From: Planctomycetota bacterium
GTDB lineage: Bacteria; Planctomycetota; UBA1135; UBA2386
NCBI GenBank assembly: GCA_020638655.1
Contig: JACKIC010000002.1
Coordinates: 434,001 to 498,000, forward strand
Length of the DNA: 64,000 nt
Direction: 5' to 3'
Part shown: in pieces, positions 34,632-43,714 of the stretch
Layout of the letters: every line of letters begins with the position of its first letter
How positions within the stretch are numbered: the stretch's first letter is position 1
Position numbers and translations under genes: made by a program
Notes under the pieces: model-generated
The model's database searches: none
The model's input: only the letters and a program-made list of their open reading frames with translations
What the model was told of the DNA's origin: nothing

Positions 34632-35735
34632 ATGTCCCGACTCGACTACAAGCAGGCCGGGGTCGACTACGCCAAGATCGACCCGCTCAAGATCCTCGCC
34701 CAGCAGGCGGCCGCGTCCACCGCGGGCAACCTGCAGCGCCACGGTCTCACCGAGATCGCGGCGTCGCGCGGGGAGTCGGCCTACGTCGTGGACTGTGGCG
34801 AGTTCCTGCTGGCGTCGATCACCGAGTGCCTGGGCACCAAGGCGCTGGTCGCCGACGCGATGCGCAAGGTCACCGGCAAGACCTACTACGACCTGATCGC
34901 GCAGGACACGCTGGCGATGGCGATCAACGACCTGATCACGGTCGGCGCGACGCCGGTGTCGGTGCACGCCTACTGGGCGACCGGGGGCAGCGCGTGGTTC
35001 GAGGACGAGCAGCGCGCGCGCGACCTGGTCGCCGGATGGAAGGCCGCCTGCGACGCGTGCGGCGTCGCCTGGGGCGGCGGCGAGACCCCGGCGCTGACTG
35101 GCGTCGTGCACGACGACCGCATCGACCTGGCTTCGTCGTGTGTCGGGCTGGTCCGACCCAAGACCCGCCTGACGCTCGGCGACGAACTGGCGCCCGGCGA
35201 CGCGATCGTGCTGCTCGGTTCGAGCGGCATCCACGCCAACGGCGTCTCGCTGGCGCGCAAGCTCGCCGAGCGGTTGCCCGAGGGCTACGCGACGAAGCTG
35301 GCCGACGGCAGTCTCTACGGCGAGGCGCTGCTGGTGCCGACGACGTTGTATTCGCCGGTGACCGAGGCGCTGTTCGCCGAGGGCATCGTGCCGCACTACG
35401 CCGCCAACGTGACCGGCCACGGCTGGCGCAAGCTGATGCGGCACGCGGCGACGCTGACGTATCGCTTCCACACCCTGCCCCACGTGCCCGAGGTGTTGCG
35501 GTTCCTCGCGGCGCAGACCGGCGACGACGCGCGCGAGGCGTACGGCAACCTGAACATGGGGGCCGGCTTCGCCCTCTACGTCGGCAAGGCCGACGCCGCG
35601 CGCACCGTCGAGGTCGCGAAGAGCGTCGGCGTGCCGGCGTGGGTGGCCGGCGCGGTCGAGGCCGGCCCCAAGCAGGTGGTGATCGAACCCCTGCAGCTGA
35701 CCTTCGGCGACGGCGACCTGCACGTGCGCGCCTGA
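34632..35735 (+). CDS. purM: Phosphoribosylformylglycinamidine cyclo-ligase (AIR synthetase) PurM
   Basis: Purine biosynthesis enzyme closing the imidazole ring of AIR with ATP. The 367-residue product shows DYKQAGVDYAKID at the N-terminus, MAINDLITVGATP, VLLGSSGIHANGVSLARKLAE and NVTGHGWRKLMR, the usual PurM glycine loops. It was compared with its relative SelD because of the selenoprotein candidate at 61808, but it lacks the SelD Cys/Sec-Gly-Cys N-terminal motif. Start ATG at 34632. No other pur gene is adjacent. Confidence 0.93.
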   Translation: MSRLDYKQAGVDYAKIDPLKILAQQAAASTAGNLQRHGLTEIAASRGESAYVVDCGEFLLASITECLGTKALVADAMRKVTGKTYYDLIAQDTLAMAINDLITVGATPVSVHAYWATGGSAWFEDEQRARDLVAGWKAACDACGVAWGGGETPALTGVVHDDRIDLASSCVGLVRPKTRLTLGDELAPGDAIVLLGSSGIHANGVSLARKLAERLPEGYATKLADGSLYGEALLVPTTLYSPVTEALFAEGIVPHYAANVTGHGWRKLMRHAATLTYRFHTLPHVPEVLRFLAAQTGDDAREAYGNLNMGAGFALYVGKADAARTVEVAKSVGVPAWVAGAVEAGPKQVVIEPLQLTFGDGDLHVRA

Positions 35736-35753
35736 GCGCCTGAGCGACGGCGA

Positions 35754-36392
35754 TCAGTTCTCGCGGAGTGTCGGCGCGGCCGGCTCGGCGGGCGCGCAGG
35801 TTCCGTACTCGGGTTGCTGGGCCAGGTCGAGCACGCGCTCGACGAGCCGCACGCGTTCCTGCATCGACAGCGACTGCACGGGCACGTAGGGCACGTCGAA
35901 CATCTCGAGCAGCAGCTTGACCATGCCGTCGATGCGCACGACCTCTTCCCACTCGAGCCCGGCGCGCACGCCGTCGGCGACGACCAGCTCGCGGTGCGGG
36001 CGCAGGAAGAACACCACGCCCTGTCGCACCCACTGCATGTAGTCGGCGAAGCGGCTGTCGCGGAACAGCCTGGCCAGCGCGGTCGAGTGGTGGGCGGCGT
36101 AGGCGAGGTTGCAGAAGGCGCGATCGCTGACGAACGGGCCCTCGACCTGGTGCTCGGCGGCGATCTGTCGCTCGAAGACCTCGGTCTGGTAGCGGTTCAC
36201 GAGTGCGATGTCGGTGCGCAGCGAGTCGAGGTTCTCCTCCATCTCGGCGAGCACGCCGCGCGCGACCTCGGCGATCATCGGCAGGTGGTAGCGGTCGCGG
36301 ATCCAGCGGGCGAGGGTGGTCTTGCCGGTGGCATGGGCGCCGACGAGGTAGACGCGGAGCGGGGCGTTGCCGGCACGGCGCTGGGTGACCAT
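35754..36392 (-). CDS. NadR/Ttd14-like P-loop ATPase
   Basis: A 212-residue protein whose N-terminus VYLVGAHATGKTTLARWI is a Walker A of the AAA_28 type found in NadR kinase-like and Ttd14-like proteins. SDRAFCNLAYAAHHS and VVFFLRPHRELVVADGVR fit the nucleoside-kinase-like continuation of that family. It may phosphorylate a nucleoside or bind nucleotide as a signalling protein; the substrate is not visible. The ATG at 36392 is used because the conserved part follows directly. Confidence 0.65.
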   Translation of the reverse strand: MVTQRRAGNAPLRVYLVGAHATGKTTLARWIRDRYHLPMIAEVARGVLAEMEENLDSLRTDIALVNRYQTEVFERQIAAEHQVEGPFVSDRAFCNLAYAAHHSTALARLFRDSRFADYMQWVRQGVVFFLRPHRELVVADGVRAGLEWEEVVRIDGMVKLLLEMFDVPYVPVQSLSMQERVRLVERVLDLAQQPEYGTCAPAEPAAPTLREN

Positions 36393-36516
36393 CGGCGCAC
36401 AGTAGGGGGCCGCCCGTCCGGAGCAAGTTCGCGCCCGGCCGCGGTCGGCGGAAGTGCGACATGGGCTCGACCGCGGCTGCGGGGTCGCGCAGACTCTGTT
36501 CGGTCTCCCCGGGCTC

Positions 36517-38163
36517 ATGCGCGCTTCGTTCCCCCGTTTCCGCAAGGTCCTGCTCGCCGTCGTGATCTTCGTCGTGGCGCTCGAGCTGGTGCTGCAGCTC
36601 GCCGCGTTCGTGGTCAGCGCGTCGCGTCCGGCGCCGGCGGTGGTCGACGGACCGTCGGTCGTATGCCTGGGGGACAGCTACACGGCGGGCATCGGCGCGA
36701 CCTCGGTCGAACACAGCTACCCGGCGGTGCTGCAGGGCCTGCTGCGCAGCCGCGGGCACACGCAGCTCACGGTCGTCAACGGCGGCTGCCCGGGGCAGGA
36801 CAGCGCGTTCCTGATCCGGCAGGTGCCAGCGCTGCTGCACTCGCGGCCCCAGGTGCTGTGCGTGCTGATGGCGTTCAACGACACCTGGTCGCGGCCAGCG
36901 CCGGTCGCGTCCGCCGAGCTCGAAGCCCGGGCGCGCGATGCGGCGACGCTGGACTACGGCTTCGAATGGCGCTGGCGCACGGGCCGGCTGCTGGCGTTGT
37001 GCCTGCGCTTCGCGGCCAACTCGTGGCATCGCACCAGCGACGAGATGGCATCGGCGCCGCCCGCGCCGGACGGCCCCGATGCCTTGCGCGCCACCGACGC
37101 CGGCTTCGCGATGTTGGCCGAGCTCGATCTGGTGCGCGCAGACGAACCGCCGCCGACGTTCGCGCCGCCGCCCGCGCCGGCGGTCCAGCAGCGGGTCGCG
37201 GTGATCGAACGGCAGCTGTTCTCGGGACGCGGCACCGAGGTGTTGGCGTTGGCGCACGCGCTCGCCGAAGAGCACCCGGACGTGCCGGCGGTGCAGAAGA
37301 CCGTGGCCGTCGCGGCGCACCTGGCCGGTGACGCGGCGCGGTGCCAGACTGCGCTCGGCGCGCTGCAGGCGCTGGCCGCGGCGCAGCCCGACGCCGGCGG
37401 CGAGAACCTCGTGGTCGCGCTGATGGCCACCGCGCGGCCGCAGCAGGCGATCTCTGCGGCGCGCGCGCACCTGCAGGCGCAGCCGCGGTCGGGCGCCGCC
37501 GCGATGGTGCTGCAGGACGCGTGTTTCCAGCTCGGGCTGCTCGACGAGTTCCGCGCGGCCGCGCCGCTGTGTCTGCGCCTGTCGGGGCGATTGTTCCCGG
37601 CGCAGTCGGCGATGATCGTGCGGCACCTGGCGACGGCGTGCGCCGCCGCGGATCCCGCGCGCGCCGCGCGGCTGCTGGTCGCCGGCACGCTGCTCGACGG
37701 CAACATCAACCTCTCGCGGGTGCCGCTCGGCGCGATGCGCGAGGCCGTGACCTGGGCGCAGTGCGAGGCCGCCGTCACCGCGGCGCAGGCGGCGCCGCCG
37801 GAGGTGCGCGAAGCCCTGCGCAAGGCGCTGCGCGCGGTCTACGACGAAGGCCGCGACGCCGCGCCGTGGGCTGCGACGCTCGAGCAGCACCTGCTCGAGA
37901 TCGGGCGGTTGTGCCGCGAGCGCGGCGTGGCCTTGGTCGTGCTCGGCTATCCGTTTCCGCATCCCGAGCTCGAGCGCGTGCAGCGCGAGGCGGCCGGCCG
38001 CCTCGGCGTGCCGTTCGTGCCGCTGCGCGAGCGCTTCGACGAGGAGTTGCGCACGCGGCCGCGCGAAGACCTGTTCGTGCGCAACGGGCACTGCAGCGAC
38101 GCCGGCTACGAGCTCGTCGGCGAGGTCGTCGCGCAGGTGATCGAACCCCTCCTGCGCAGGTGA
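36517..38163 (+). CDS. Membrane-anchored SGNH-hydrolase-like protein with helical-repeat insertion
   Basis: A 548-residue protein. One N-terminal membrane segment (about 10-35) precedes VCLGDSYTAGIG, the Ser block of SGNH hydrolases, then MAFNDTW (Asn block). A long Ala-rich helical stretch at about 215-410, looking like TPR repeats, interrupts the domain before its C-terminal part: VLGYPFPHPE and NGHCSDAGYELVGE, where the His serves as the catalytic candidate. Acyl-sugar transfer or deacetylation in the envelope is plausible. ATG at 36517 places the membrane segment at the start. Confidence 0.65.
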   Translation: MRASFPRFRKVLLAVVIFVVALELVLQLAAFVVSASRPAPAVVDGPSVVCLGDSYTAGIGATSVEHSYPAVLQGLLRSRGHTQLTVVNGGCPGQDSAFLIRQVPALLHSRPQVLCVLMAFNDTWSRPAPVASAELEARARDAATLDYGFEWRWRTGRLLALCLRFAANSWHRTSDEMASAPPAPDGPDALRATDAGFAMLAELDLVRADEPPPTFAPPPAPAVQQRVAVIERQLFSGRGTEVLALAHALAEEHPDVPAVQKTVAVAAHLAGDAARCQTALGALQALAAAQPDAGGENLVVALMATARPQQAISAARAHLQAQPRSGAAAMVLQDACFQLGLLDEFRAAAPLCLRLSGRLFPAQSAMIVRHLATACAAADPARAARLLVAGTLLDGNINLSRVPLGAMREAVTWAQCEAAVTAAQAAPPEVREALRKALRAVYDEGRDAAPWAATLEQHLLEIGRLCRERGVALVVLGYPFPHPELERVQREAAGRLGVPFVPLRERFDEELRTRPREDLFVRNGHCSDAGYELVGEVVAQVIEPLLRR

Positions 38164-38170
38164 CTGCGGC

Positions 38171-38800
38171 TCACTCGAGCGGGGAGCTCTCGCCCGCGTC
38201 GTGCGCCTTCTGCAGCGCCATGCGCGCGCGTTCGGCGACCGACGGCTCGGTGAACACGCGCTCCACGAACGGTTGCGGCGCGCGCAGCGTCTGCACCAGC
38301 AGGTCGGCCAGCAGGCCGGCGGGGGCTGAGTCCGGCAGCGGCAGCGGTTGTTCGAGGCGGGCCGAGGTCGCCGAACGCAACTGCGCGGCGAGTTGTTCTC
38401 CTTCGTCTTCGTCGACGTCGATCTCGACGAACGGCTGGCAACGCACCTGGCGGTAGTCGCGGTCGCTCGCCACCTCCTCGATGTGCACGCGGGCCAGGCC
38501 GAGGATCCACAGGTTGTAGCGGCCGTCCTCGAGCTTCTCGTGGCGCAGGATCTCGCCGAAGCCGGCGACCGGCAACAGCGCGGGGACGTGGTCCTTGGTC
38601 TCGCGCTCGCCGACCAGCACGGTGCCGACGCAGAAGCGGCCCGGGCCGTCGAGCAGGTCCTCGACCATCTGCCGGTAGCGCGGTTCGAAGATGTGGAACG
38701 GCAGCACCTGGTGTGGGAACAGGAACACACCAGGCAGCGGGAAGATCGGGACCGGAGTTGTCGGCAGCTGCACAGCCACGGTTGGTCCAGACCATAACAT
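38171..38800 (-). CDS. Stand-alone LON substrate-binding domain protein
   Basis: A 209-residue protein that matches the N-terminal domain of Lon protease without ATPase or protease parts. Typical features are PIFPLPGVFLFPHQVLPFHIFEPRYRQMV (seen as FPLPGV, PHQ-LPFHIFEPRY) and VGTVLVGER. Such proteins are common in bacteria but their biochemical role is not settled. ATG at 38800 chosen. It is convergent with the SGNH-type gene (7 bp between stops). Confidence 0.82.
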   Translation of the reverse strand: MLWSGPTVAVQLPTTPVPIFPLPGVFLFPHQVLPFHIFEPRYRQMVEDLLDGPGRFCVGTVLVGERETKDHVPALLPVAGFGEILRHEKLEDGRYNLWILGLARVHIEEVASDRDYRQVRCQPFVEIDVDEDEGEQLAAQLRSATSARLEQPLPLPDSAPAGLLADLLVQTLRAPQPFVERVFTEPSVAERARMALQKAHDAGESSPLE

Positions 38801-38878
38801 GCGACAAGACCTGGCGGCAGGTTGTTGCGCGCGGCTGGTCGGCGCGCTGCACTGCCACCTTCGCCAAGCACCGATACC

Positions 38879-39235
38879 ATGCCCAAATTCCTGTTGATCC
38901 TGCGCGGAGATCCCGATGTCTGGCAACACCGCGACGCCGCCCAGATGCAGGAGCTGGTCGAGTGCTTCGAGGCGTGGGCCGGCAGGCTGATGGCCGAGCG
39001 CCGCTTCCTCGACGGCAAGAAGCTCGCCGACGGCGACGGCCGCGTGATCGCGCGCGACGCTTCCGGCGTCAAGGTCAGCGACGGCCCGTACGGCGAGACC
39101 AAGGAGCTGGTCGGCGGCTTCCATCTGATCGAAGCCGACAGCTACGAGCACGCCGTCGAACTGTGCCAGGACCACCCCGAGCTGACGATCGGCGGCACCG
39201 TCGAGATCCGGCGCCTGGATCCGATGGGCAGCTGA
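38879..39235 (+). CDS. YCII/DGPF-domain protein
   Basis: A 118-residue protein with the DGPF-type signature SDGPYGETKELVGGF (about residues 63-77) that defines this YCII-related family (ferredoxin-like fold). Many family members sit next to ECF41-type sigma factor genes; none is present here. Starts ATG at 38879 (MPKFLLILRG). Role unknown. Confidence 0.8.
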   Translation: MPKFLLILRGDPDVWQHRDAAQMQELVECFEAWAGRLMAERRFLDGKKLADGDGRVIARDASGVKVSDGPYGETKELVGGFHLIEADSYEHAVELCQDHPELTIGGTVEIRRLDPMGS

Positions 39236-39254
39236 TCCGCTGGCCGGGCGCGGC

Positions 39255-40508
39255 TCAGCGCACGCGCCGCCGCGCCGCCGCGGCGTGACCGGGCAGGCCT
39301 TCCAGCTCGGCGAGATGGGCTGCGTCGGCGGCGAGCGGACCCGCGCCGTCACCGAGTTCGAGCCAGGTGCGCACGCGCAGGAAGTGGAACACGGACAACC
39401 CGCCCGAGAACCGCGCCGCGCCGCCGGTGGGCAGCACGTGGTTGGGGCCGGCGCCGTAGTCGCCGAGGACCTCGGCGCCGGCGCGGCCGAAGAACAGCGC
39501 GCCGTAGTGGCCCAGGCGGTGCGCGAGCGCCGCCGGATCGCGCACCGCGAGCTGCAGGTGTTCGGGCGCGAGGCGGTCGCAGACGGCGAGCAGTTCCTGC
39601 GCATCGCGGCACAACACGGCGCCGCCGCCGCGCAACGCGATCCGCGCGGTCGCCCTGGTCGGCAACCGGTCGAGCTGGGCCCGCAGTTCGGCGTCGACGG
39701 CGTCGAGGACCGCGGCCTCCTCGCTGAGCAGCCACGGCCGCGCGTGGTCGTCGTGTTCAGCCTGGGCCAGCAGGTCTGCGGCGACGTCGCCGGGGTCGCA
39801 CGAACCGTCGGCGACGACGCACAGTTCGCTGGGGCCGGCGGGAAGATCGACCGCGACGCGGCCCTGGACGAGCTGCTTGGCCGCGGTGACGAAGCGGTTG
39901 CCGGGGCCGACCACGATGTCGCAGGCCGGCTGCCCGTCGATGCCGAACGCGAGCGCGGCGATCGCCTGGGCGCCGCCCGCGACCAGCAAGCCGTCGACGC
40001 CGGCGACGTGCGCGGCGCCGAGCACGATCGCGGCGGGCCGCGGGCAGGCCGCGTACACCTGCGCGCAACCGGCGGTGCGAGCCGTCACCGCGGTCATCAG
40101 CAACGAGCTCGGCAACACCGCGCGGCCGCCAGGGGCGTAACAGCCGGCGCGCTGCAGCGGCGCGAGGCGCTGGCAGGCGCGGCCGCCGGGCACCGGCAGG
40201 TCGAACTCGGTCAGGGAGGCGCGCTGTGCGCGCGCGAACACCGCGATGCGCGCCGCGGTGCGCTGCAGCAGCTCGCGGTCGGCGGTCGGCAGCCCGGCGA
40301 AGGCCCGGGCGAGCACGGCGGGCGGCAGCAGCAGCGGCGCGTTCTGCGGCAGGCCATCGAGGCGCGCGGCGTGCTCGCGCACGGCGGCCACGCCGCGCGT
40401 CGCGACGTCGTCGACGATCTGCTGCGCGACCGCGAGCGTCCGCGGGTCGAGCGGGGAGCCCGCGGCGGCGCGGACCTCGGACGGGTGCATCCGGGGCAGC
40501 GGGCTCAT
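39255..40508 (-). CDS. hisD: Histidinol dehydrogenase HisD
   Basis: Last enzyme of histidine synthesis, oxidising histidinol to histidine with 2 NAD. The 417-residue product has CYAPGGRAVLPSSLLM, IVVGPGNRFVTAAKQLV, DLPAGPSELCVVADGS, QAEHDDHARPWLLS (zinc ligand region) and NHVLPTGGAARFSGGLSV in the family order. It is the last gene of the his operon and its ATG overlaps the stop of the HisA-HisI-HisE gene (ATGA). Slightly shorter than E. coli HisD (434). Confidence 0.96.
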   Translation of the reverse strand: MSPLPRMHPSEVRAAAGSPLDPRTLAVAQQIVDDVATRGVAAVREHAARLDGLPQNAPLLLPPAVLARAFAGLPTADRELLQRTAARIAVFARAQRASLTEFDLPVPGGRACQRLAPLQRAGCYAPGGRAVLPSSLLMTAVTARTAGCAQVYAACPRPAAIVLGAAHVAGVDGLLVAGGAQAIAALAFGIDGQPACDIVVGPGNRFVTAAKQLVQGRVAVDLPAGPSELCVVADGSCDPGDVAADLLAQAEHDDHARPWLLSEEAAVLDAVDAELRAQLDRLPTRATARIALRGGGAVLCRDAQELLAVCDRLAPEHLQLAVRDPAALAHRLGHYGALFFGRAGAEVLGDYGAGPNHVLPTGGAARFSGGLSVFHFLRVRTWLELGDGAGPLAADAAHLAELEGLPGHAAAARRRVR

Positions 40509-41776
40509 CGGGCTTCCTCGGCCGATTCGTCCTGCTTGGCGAGTCCGGGACGTCGACGCACGCGGCGCGCGCGGCGGTCGAGCTCGGCCTCGACCTCGGC
40601 CAGCGACGCGCCGGCGCGCTGTAGCGCGACCATGGTGAAGTAGGTGAGGTCGGCGGCTTCGGCGACGACGTGCGCGCGCGAACGCGCGGCGGCGAGCTCG
40701 CCGGCCTCCTCACGCAGCTTGCTGGCGAGCCACGACGGGTCGGCGAGCAGCTTGCGTGTGTAGCTGCTCGTGTCCTGCCCCGCGGCGGCGGTGGCGAGCC
40801 GCCGGGTCAGCGCGGTCAGGCCGCCGCCGTCGCCCCAACAGGTCCACGTGTCGCGGTGACAGAAGCCCGCGCCGTGTTGGCGCACGACGAACCGCAGGGC
40901 GTCGCGGTCGCAGTCGAGGTCGACGCGCAGCAGTTCCTGGTGGTTGCCCGAGCTCTCGCCCTTGCGCCACAGGCCGCGCCGGCGCGAGTGGTAGATGCCC
41001 CGCCCTTCGCGCAGCGCCCGCGCCAGGCTCTCGGCGTCGGACCAACACAGGCCGAGCGCGGCGCCGCGTTCGTCGCAGACCACCGTCGGCCACGGTTGCT
41101 CCACCGGCAGCATCGCCACCAGCGCGTCGGCTTCGTGGAATACCTCGCGATAGAGCGCCATGCCGACCTGGGCCTGGCAGCCCAGGCGATCGAGTTCGGC
41201 GACGTCCTGCGGCGTGGCCACGCCGCCGGCGATCACGAGTTCGGCGTCGCCGGCGGCCGCGCGCAGGCTGCGCACGGCGTCGAGATCCAGCCCAGCGAGC
41301 TGACCCTCGCGTTCGACGAACGTGACCAGGAAGCCGCTCACGAACGGCCGCAGCTCGGCGATGCGGTCGTGCACCGTGCGGCCGGTGCGCGTGCGCCAGC
41401 CGTCGACGACGACCTCGCCGTGCACGGCGTCGAGCGCCGCGACGACGCGGTCCTTGGGCAGCTGGCGAAGCAGCGCGGGTTGCGCCATCGTGCCGAGCAC
41501 GACCTTGGTCGCGCCGGCGTCGAGCCAGGCGAGCGCTGCGTCGACGTCGCGGATGCCGCCACCGACGCGGATCGGCGCGGCGGCGCACATCTCGCGGATC
41601 AGGGCGCGGTGGTCGCCGCGGCCCAGCGCGGCGTCGAGGTCGACGACGGCGACTTCGCCGACGCGCGCGAAACGCTGCAGCCAGGGCCAGGGATCGCCGG
41701 CGTCGAGCACGAGGTCGCGGCCGGAACGCAGCTGCACGGCGCAGCCGCCTTGCAGGTCGATGGAGGGCAGGATCAT
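40505..41776 (-). CDS. hisA/hisI/hisE: HisA-HisI-HisE triple-domain fusion enzyme
   Basis: One 423-residue polypeptide for three consecutive steps of histidine synthesis. Residues 1-222 are HisA (ProFAR isomerase): PSIDLQGG with catalytic Asp7, VGGGIRD and ALDAVHG with Asp116. Residues 226-315 are HisI (PRA-CH cyclohydrolase): RGLWRKGESSGNHQ, DLDCDRDAL and GFCHRDTWTCWGD carrying the metal-binding Asp and Cys residues. Residues 320-403 are HisE (PRA-PH pyrophosphohydrolase): SSYTRKLLADP and KLREEAGELAAA. HisI-HisE fusions are common; joining HisA in front is unusual. The ATG overlaps hisF. Confidence 0.93.
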   Translation of the reverse strand: MILPSIDLQGGCAVQLRSGRDLVLDAGDPWPWLQRFARVGEVAVVDLDAALGRGDHRALIREMCAAAPIRVGGGIRDVDAALAWLDAGATKVVLGTMAQPALLRQLPKDRVVAALDAVHGEVVVDGWRTRTGRTVHDRIAELRPFVSGFLVTFVEREGQLAGLDLDAVRSLRAAAGDAELVIAGGVATPQDVAELDRLGCQAQVGMALYREVFHEADALVAMLPVEQPWPTVVCDERGAALGLCWSDAESLARALREGRGIYHSRRRGLWRKGESSGNHQELLRVDLDCDRDALRFVVRQHGAGFCHRDTWTCWGDGGGLTALTRRLATAAAGQDTSSYTRKLLADPSWLASKLREEAGELAAARSRAHVVAEAADLTYFTMVALQRAGASLAEVEAELDRRARRVRRRPGLAKQDESAEEAR

Positions 41777-42525
41777 GGTCGGATGGCCAGGTCGGAGGCG
41801 GAGAGTTGTCGCTTGAGTTCGGCGACGGTGGTGCGGCCGTCGTGCAGCATCGACGCCACGAGCACGGCGTCGGCGCCGGCGCGCAGCGCCGCGGCGAGGT
41901 GTTCGGTGGTGCGCGCGCCGCCCGAGGCGATCACCGGCACCGAGGTCGCCGCGCGCGCGGCGGCGAGCAGCGGCAGCTCGTAGCCGTCGCCGGTGCCGTC
42001 GCGGTCCATGCTGGTCAGCAGGATCTCACCGGCGCCGCGTTCGCCGCCCTCGCGCGCCCACGCGACCGCGTCGCGCGGGGTGCCGGTGCGGCCGGCGTGG
42101 GTGTGCACGACGTAGTGGCCTTCGCACGCGCGCGCGTCGATCGCCAACACCACCGCCTGGCTGCCGAACCGCGCCGCCATCGCGGTCAGCAGGTCGGGGG
42201 CGGCGACGGCGGCCGAGTTCACGGCGACCTTGTCGGCGCCGGCCTCGAGCAGCGCGGCTGCGTCGTCGGCGCAGCGCACGCCGCCGCCGACGCACAGCGG
42301 GATGCCGAGCGTTGCCCGGATCGCCCGGATCGTGTCGAGCCGGTGCCCACGTCCTTGCACGGTGGCCGAGACGTCGAGCACGACGAGTTCGTCGGCGCCC
42401 TGCTGCTGGTAGCGCGCGGCCAGCTCGGCGGGATCGCCGCAGTCGCGCAGCGCCTGGAACCGCACGCCCTTGACGACGCGGCCGGCGTCGGTGTCGAGGC
42501 ACGGGATGATGCGGCTGGTCAGCAC
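41773..42525 (-). CDS. hisF: Imidazole glycerol phosphate synthase, cyclase subunit HisF
   Basis: Cyclase half of IGP synthase, a TIM barrel of 250 residues. Catalytic aspartates lie in IIPCLDTDAGRVVKG (Asp10) and LAIDARACEGHYVVHTHAGR (second Asp). VGGGVRC, NSAAV and ASGGA phosphate-binding loops are in place. The start is a GTG at 42525, overlapping the last 7 bases of hisH, its partner subunit. ATGA overlap with the downstream HisA fusion. Confidence 0.95.
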   Translation of the reverse strand: MLTSRIIPCLDTDAGRVVKGVRFQALRDCGDPAELAARYQQQGADELVVLDVSATVQGRGHRLDTIRAIRATLGIPLCVGGGVRCADDAAALLEAGADKVAVNSAAVAAPDLLTAMAARFGSQAVVLAIDARACEGHYVVHTHAGRTGTPRDAVAWAREGGERGAGEILLTSMDRDGTGDGYELPLLAAARAATSVPVIASGGARTTEHLAAALRAGADAVLVASMLHDGRTTVAELKRQLSASDLAIRP

Positions 42526-43133
42526 GCGACCTCCGCGGCGGCGCGTTGCAGCCAGCGGCGCAGCAGCGCCTCGCCGTAGCCGGCCGAGAGCTCGGGGTGG
42601 AACTGGCACAGCAGCACCGCGCCGCGCTCGAGCGCCGCGACGTAGGTGCCGCCGTGTTCGGCGGTGGCGACGGCCCAGCCCGCGGGCGGTTCGCACAGCC
42701 GGAACGAGTTGGCGAAGTAGGCGTGCCCCGGTTCGAGCAGCGTCGTATCGCCCGCGCAGGCGACGTCGTTCCAGCCCATCTGCGGGCAGCGCACCGCGCT
42801 CGGGAAGCGCGTGACGCGGCCGGGCACCGCGCCGAGTCCGGGAGTCTGCGGGGCCTCGTCGCTGCCTTCACAACACAGCTGCATGCCCAGGCAGATGCCC
42901 AGGGTCGCCCGGCCGTCGCGCAACCGCTGTCGCAGCGGCGCCGCGAGACCGCGCGCGTCGAGCGCGGCGCGCGCCTCGCCGAAGTGGCCGACGCCCGGCA
43001 GCAGCACGGCCGCAGCGTCCGCCACGTCCTGTGGTTGCCGCGCCGCGACCAGCGCGCAGCCCAGGCGCGCGAACGCGGCGCGCACCGAAGCGAGGTTGGC
43101 GACGCCGGTCGGTACGACGGTCAGGTCGTTCAC
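42519..43133 (-). CDS. hisH: Imidazole glycerol phosphate synthase, glutaminase subunit HisH
   Basis: Glutamine amidotransferase subunit that feeds ammonia to HisF; 204 residues. The nucleophile lies in LGICLGMQLCCEGSDE and the His-Glu pair in LLCQFHPELS, completing the class I triad. PGVGHFGEA is the oxyanion-side motif. GTG start at 43133 overlaps the hisB stop (GTGA). The order hisB-hisH-hisF keeps the two subunits adjacent, as needed for a 1:1 complex. Confidence 0.95.
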   Translation of the reverse strand: MNDLTVVPTGVANLASVRAAFARLGCALVAARQPQDVADAAAVLLPGVGHFGEARAALDARGLAAPLRQRLRDGRATLGICLGMQLCCEGSDEAPQTPGLGAVPGRVTRFPSAVRCPQMGWNDVACAGDTTLLEPGHAYFANSFRLCEPPAGWAVATAEHGGTYVAALERGAVLLCQFHPELSAGYGEALLRRWLQRAAAEVAC

Positions 43134-43714
43134 AGCGTCCCCTTGGTGCTCGGCACGCCGTCGCCGCCGCGCGCCCACGCCTGGCGCAGCGCCACGGCGA
43201 GCGCCTTGAACGCCGCCTCGGCGCGGTGGTGGTCGTTGTCGCCGCGCAGCGCGTCGAGGTGCAGGCACAGTCGCGCGTGGGTCGCGAACGTCGCCAGCGC
43301 GTGCGGCACGTTCTCGAGGCTGAGCCCGCCGATCGCCTCGCGGCGCCACGGCAGGTCGACCACCGCGAACGGGCGTCCGGACAGGTCGACGACGGCCCGC
43401 ACCAGCGCCTCGTCGAGCGGCGCGTAGGCGTGCCCGAAGCGGCGGATGCCGGCGCGGTCGCCGAGTGCGGCGTCGACACACTGGCCGAGCACGATCGCGC
43501 AGTCTTCGACCGAGTGGTGGTCGTCGACGTGCAGGTCGCCGGCGCAGCGCAGCTGCAGGTCGAGGCCGCCGTGGCGCGCGAGCGCGGTGAGCAGGTGGTC
43601 GAGGAACGGCACGCCGGTGTCGACGGTGGCGTCGCCGAGGCCGTCGAGGCCGAGCGTGCAGTGCACATCGGTCTCGCGCGTCGTGCGGCGCAGGGTGGCG
43701 GTGCGTCGGGTCAT
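43130..43714 (-). CDS. hisB: Imidazoleglycerol-phosphate dehydratase HisB (IGPD)
   Basis: Monofunctional dehydratase of 194 residues. Metal-binding histidine motifs LDHLLTALARHG, DDHHSVEDCAI and DNDHHRAEAAFKALAVAL are complete. There is no N-terminal histidinol-phosphatase domain as in E. coli HisB, so that step must be encoded outside this operon. ATG at 43714 overlaps hisC (ATGA). Confidence 0.95.
   Translation of the reverse strand: MTRRTATLRRTTRETDVHCTLGLDGLGDATVDTGVPFLDHLLTALARHGGLDLQLRCAGDLHVDDHHSVEDCAIVLGQCVDAALGDRAGIRRFGHAYAPLDEALVRAVVDLSGRPFAVVDLPWRREAIGGLSLENVPHALATFATHARLCLHLDALRGDNDHHRAEAAFKALAVALRQAWARGGDGVPSTKGTL

Noticed and set aside
34632..35735. Possible selenophosphate synthetase (SelD), which would support the selenoprotein nearby
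   Set aside because: SelD and PurM share a fold, but the N-terminus DYKQAGVDYAKID, the MAINDLITVGATP block and VTGHGW are PurM motifs, and the SelD catalytic Cys/Sec loop is absent.
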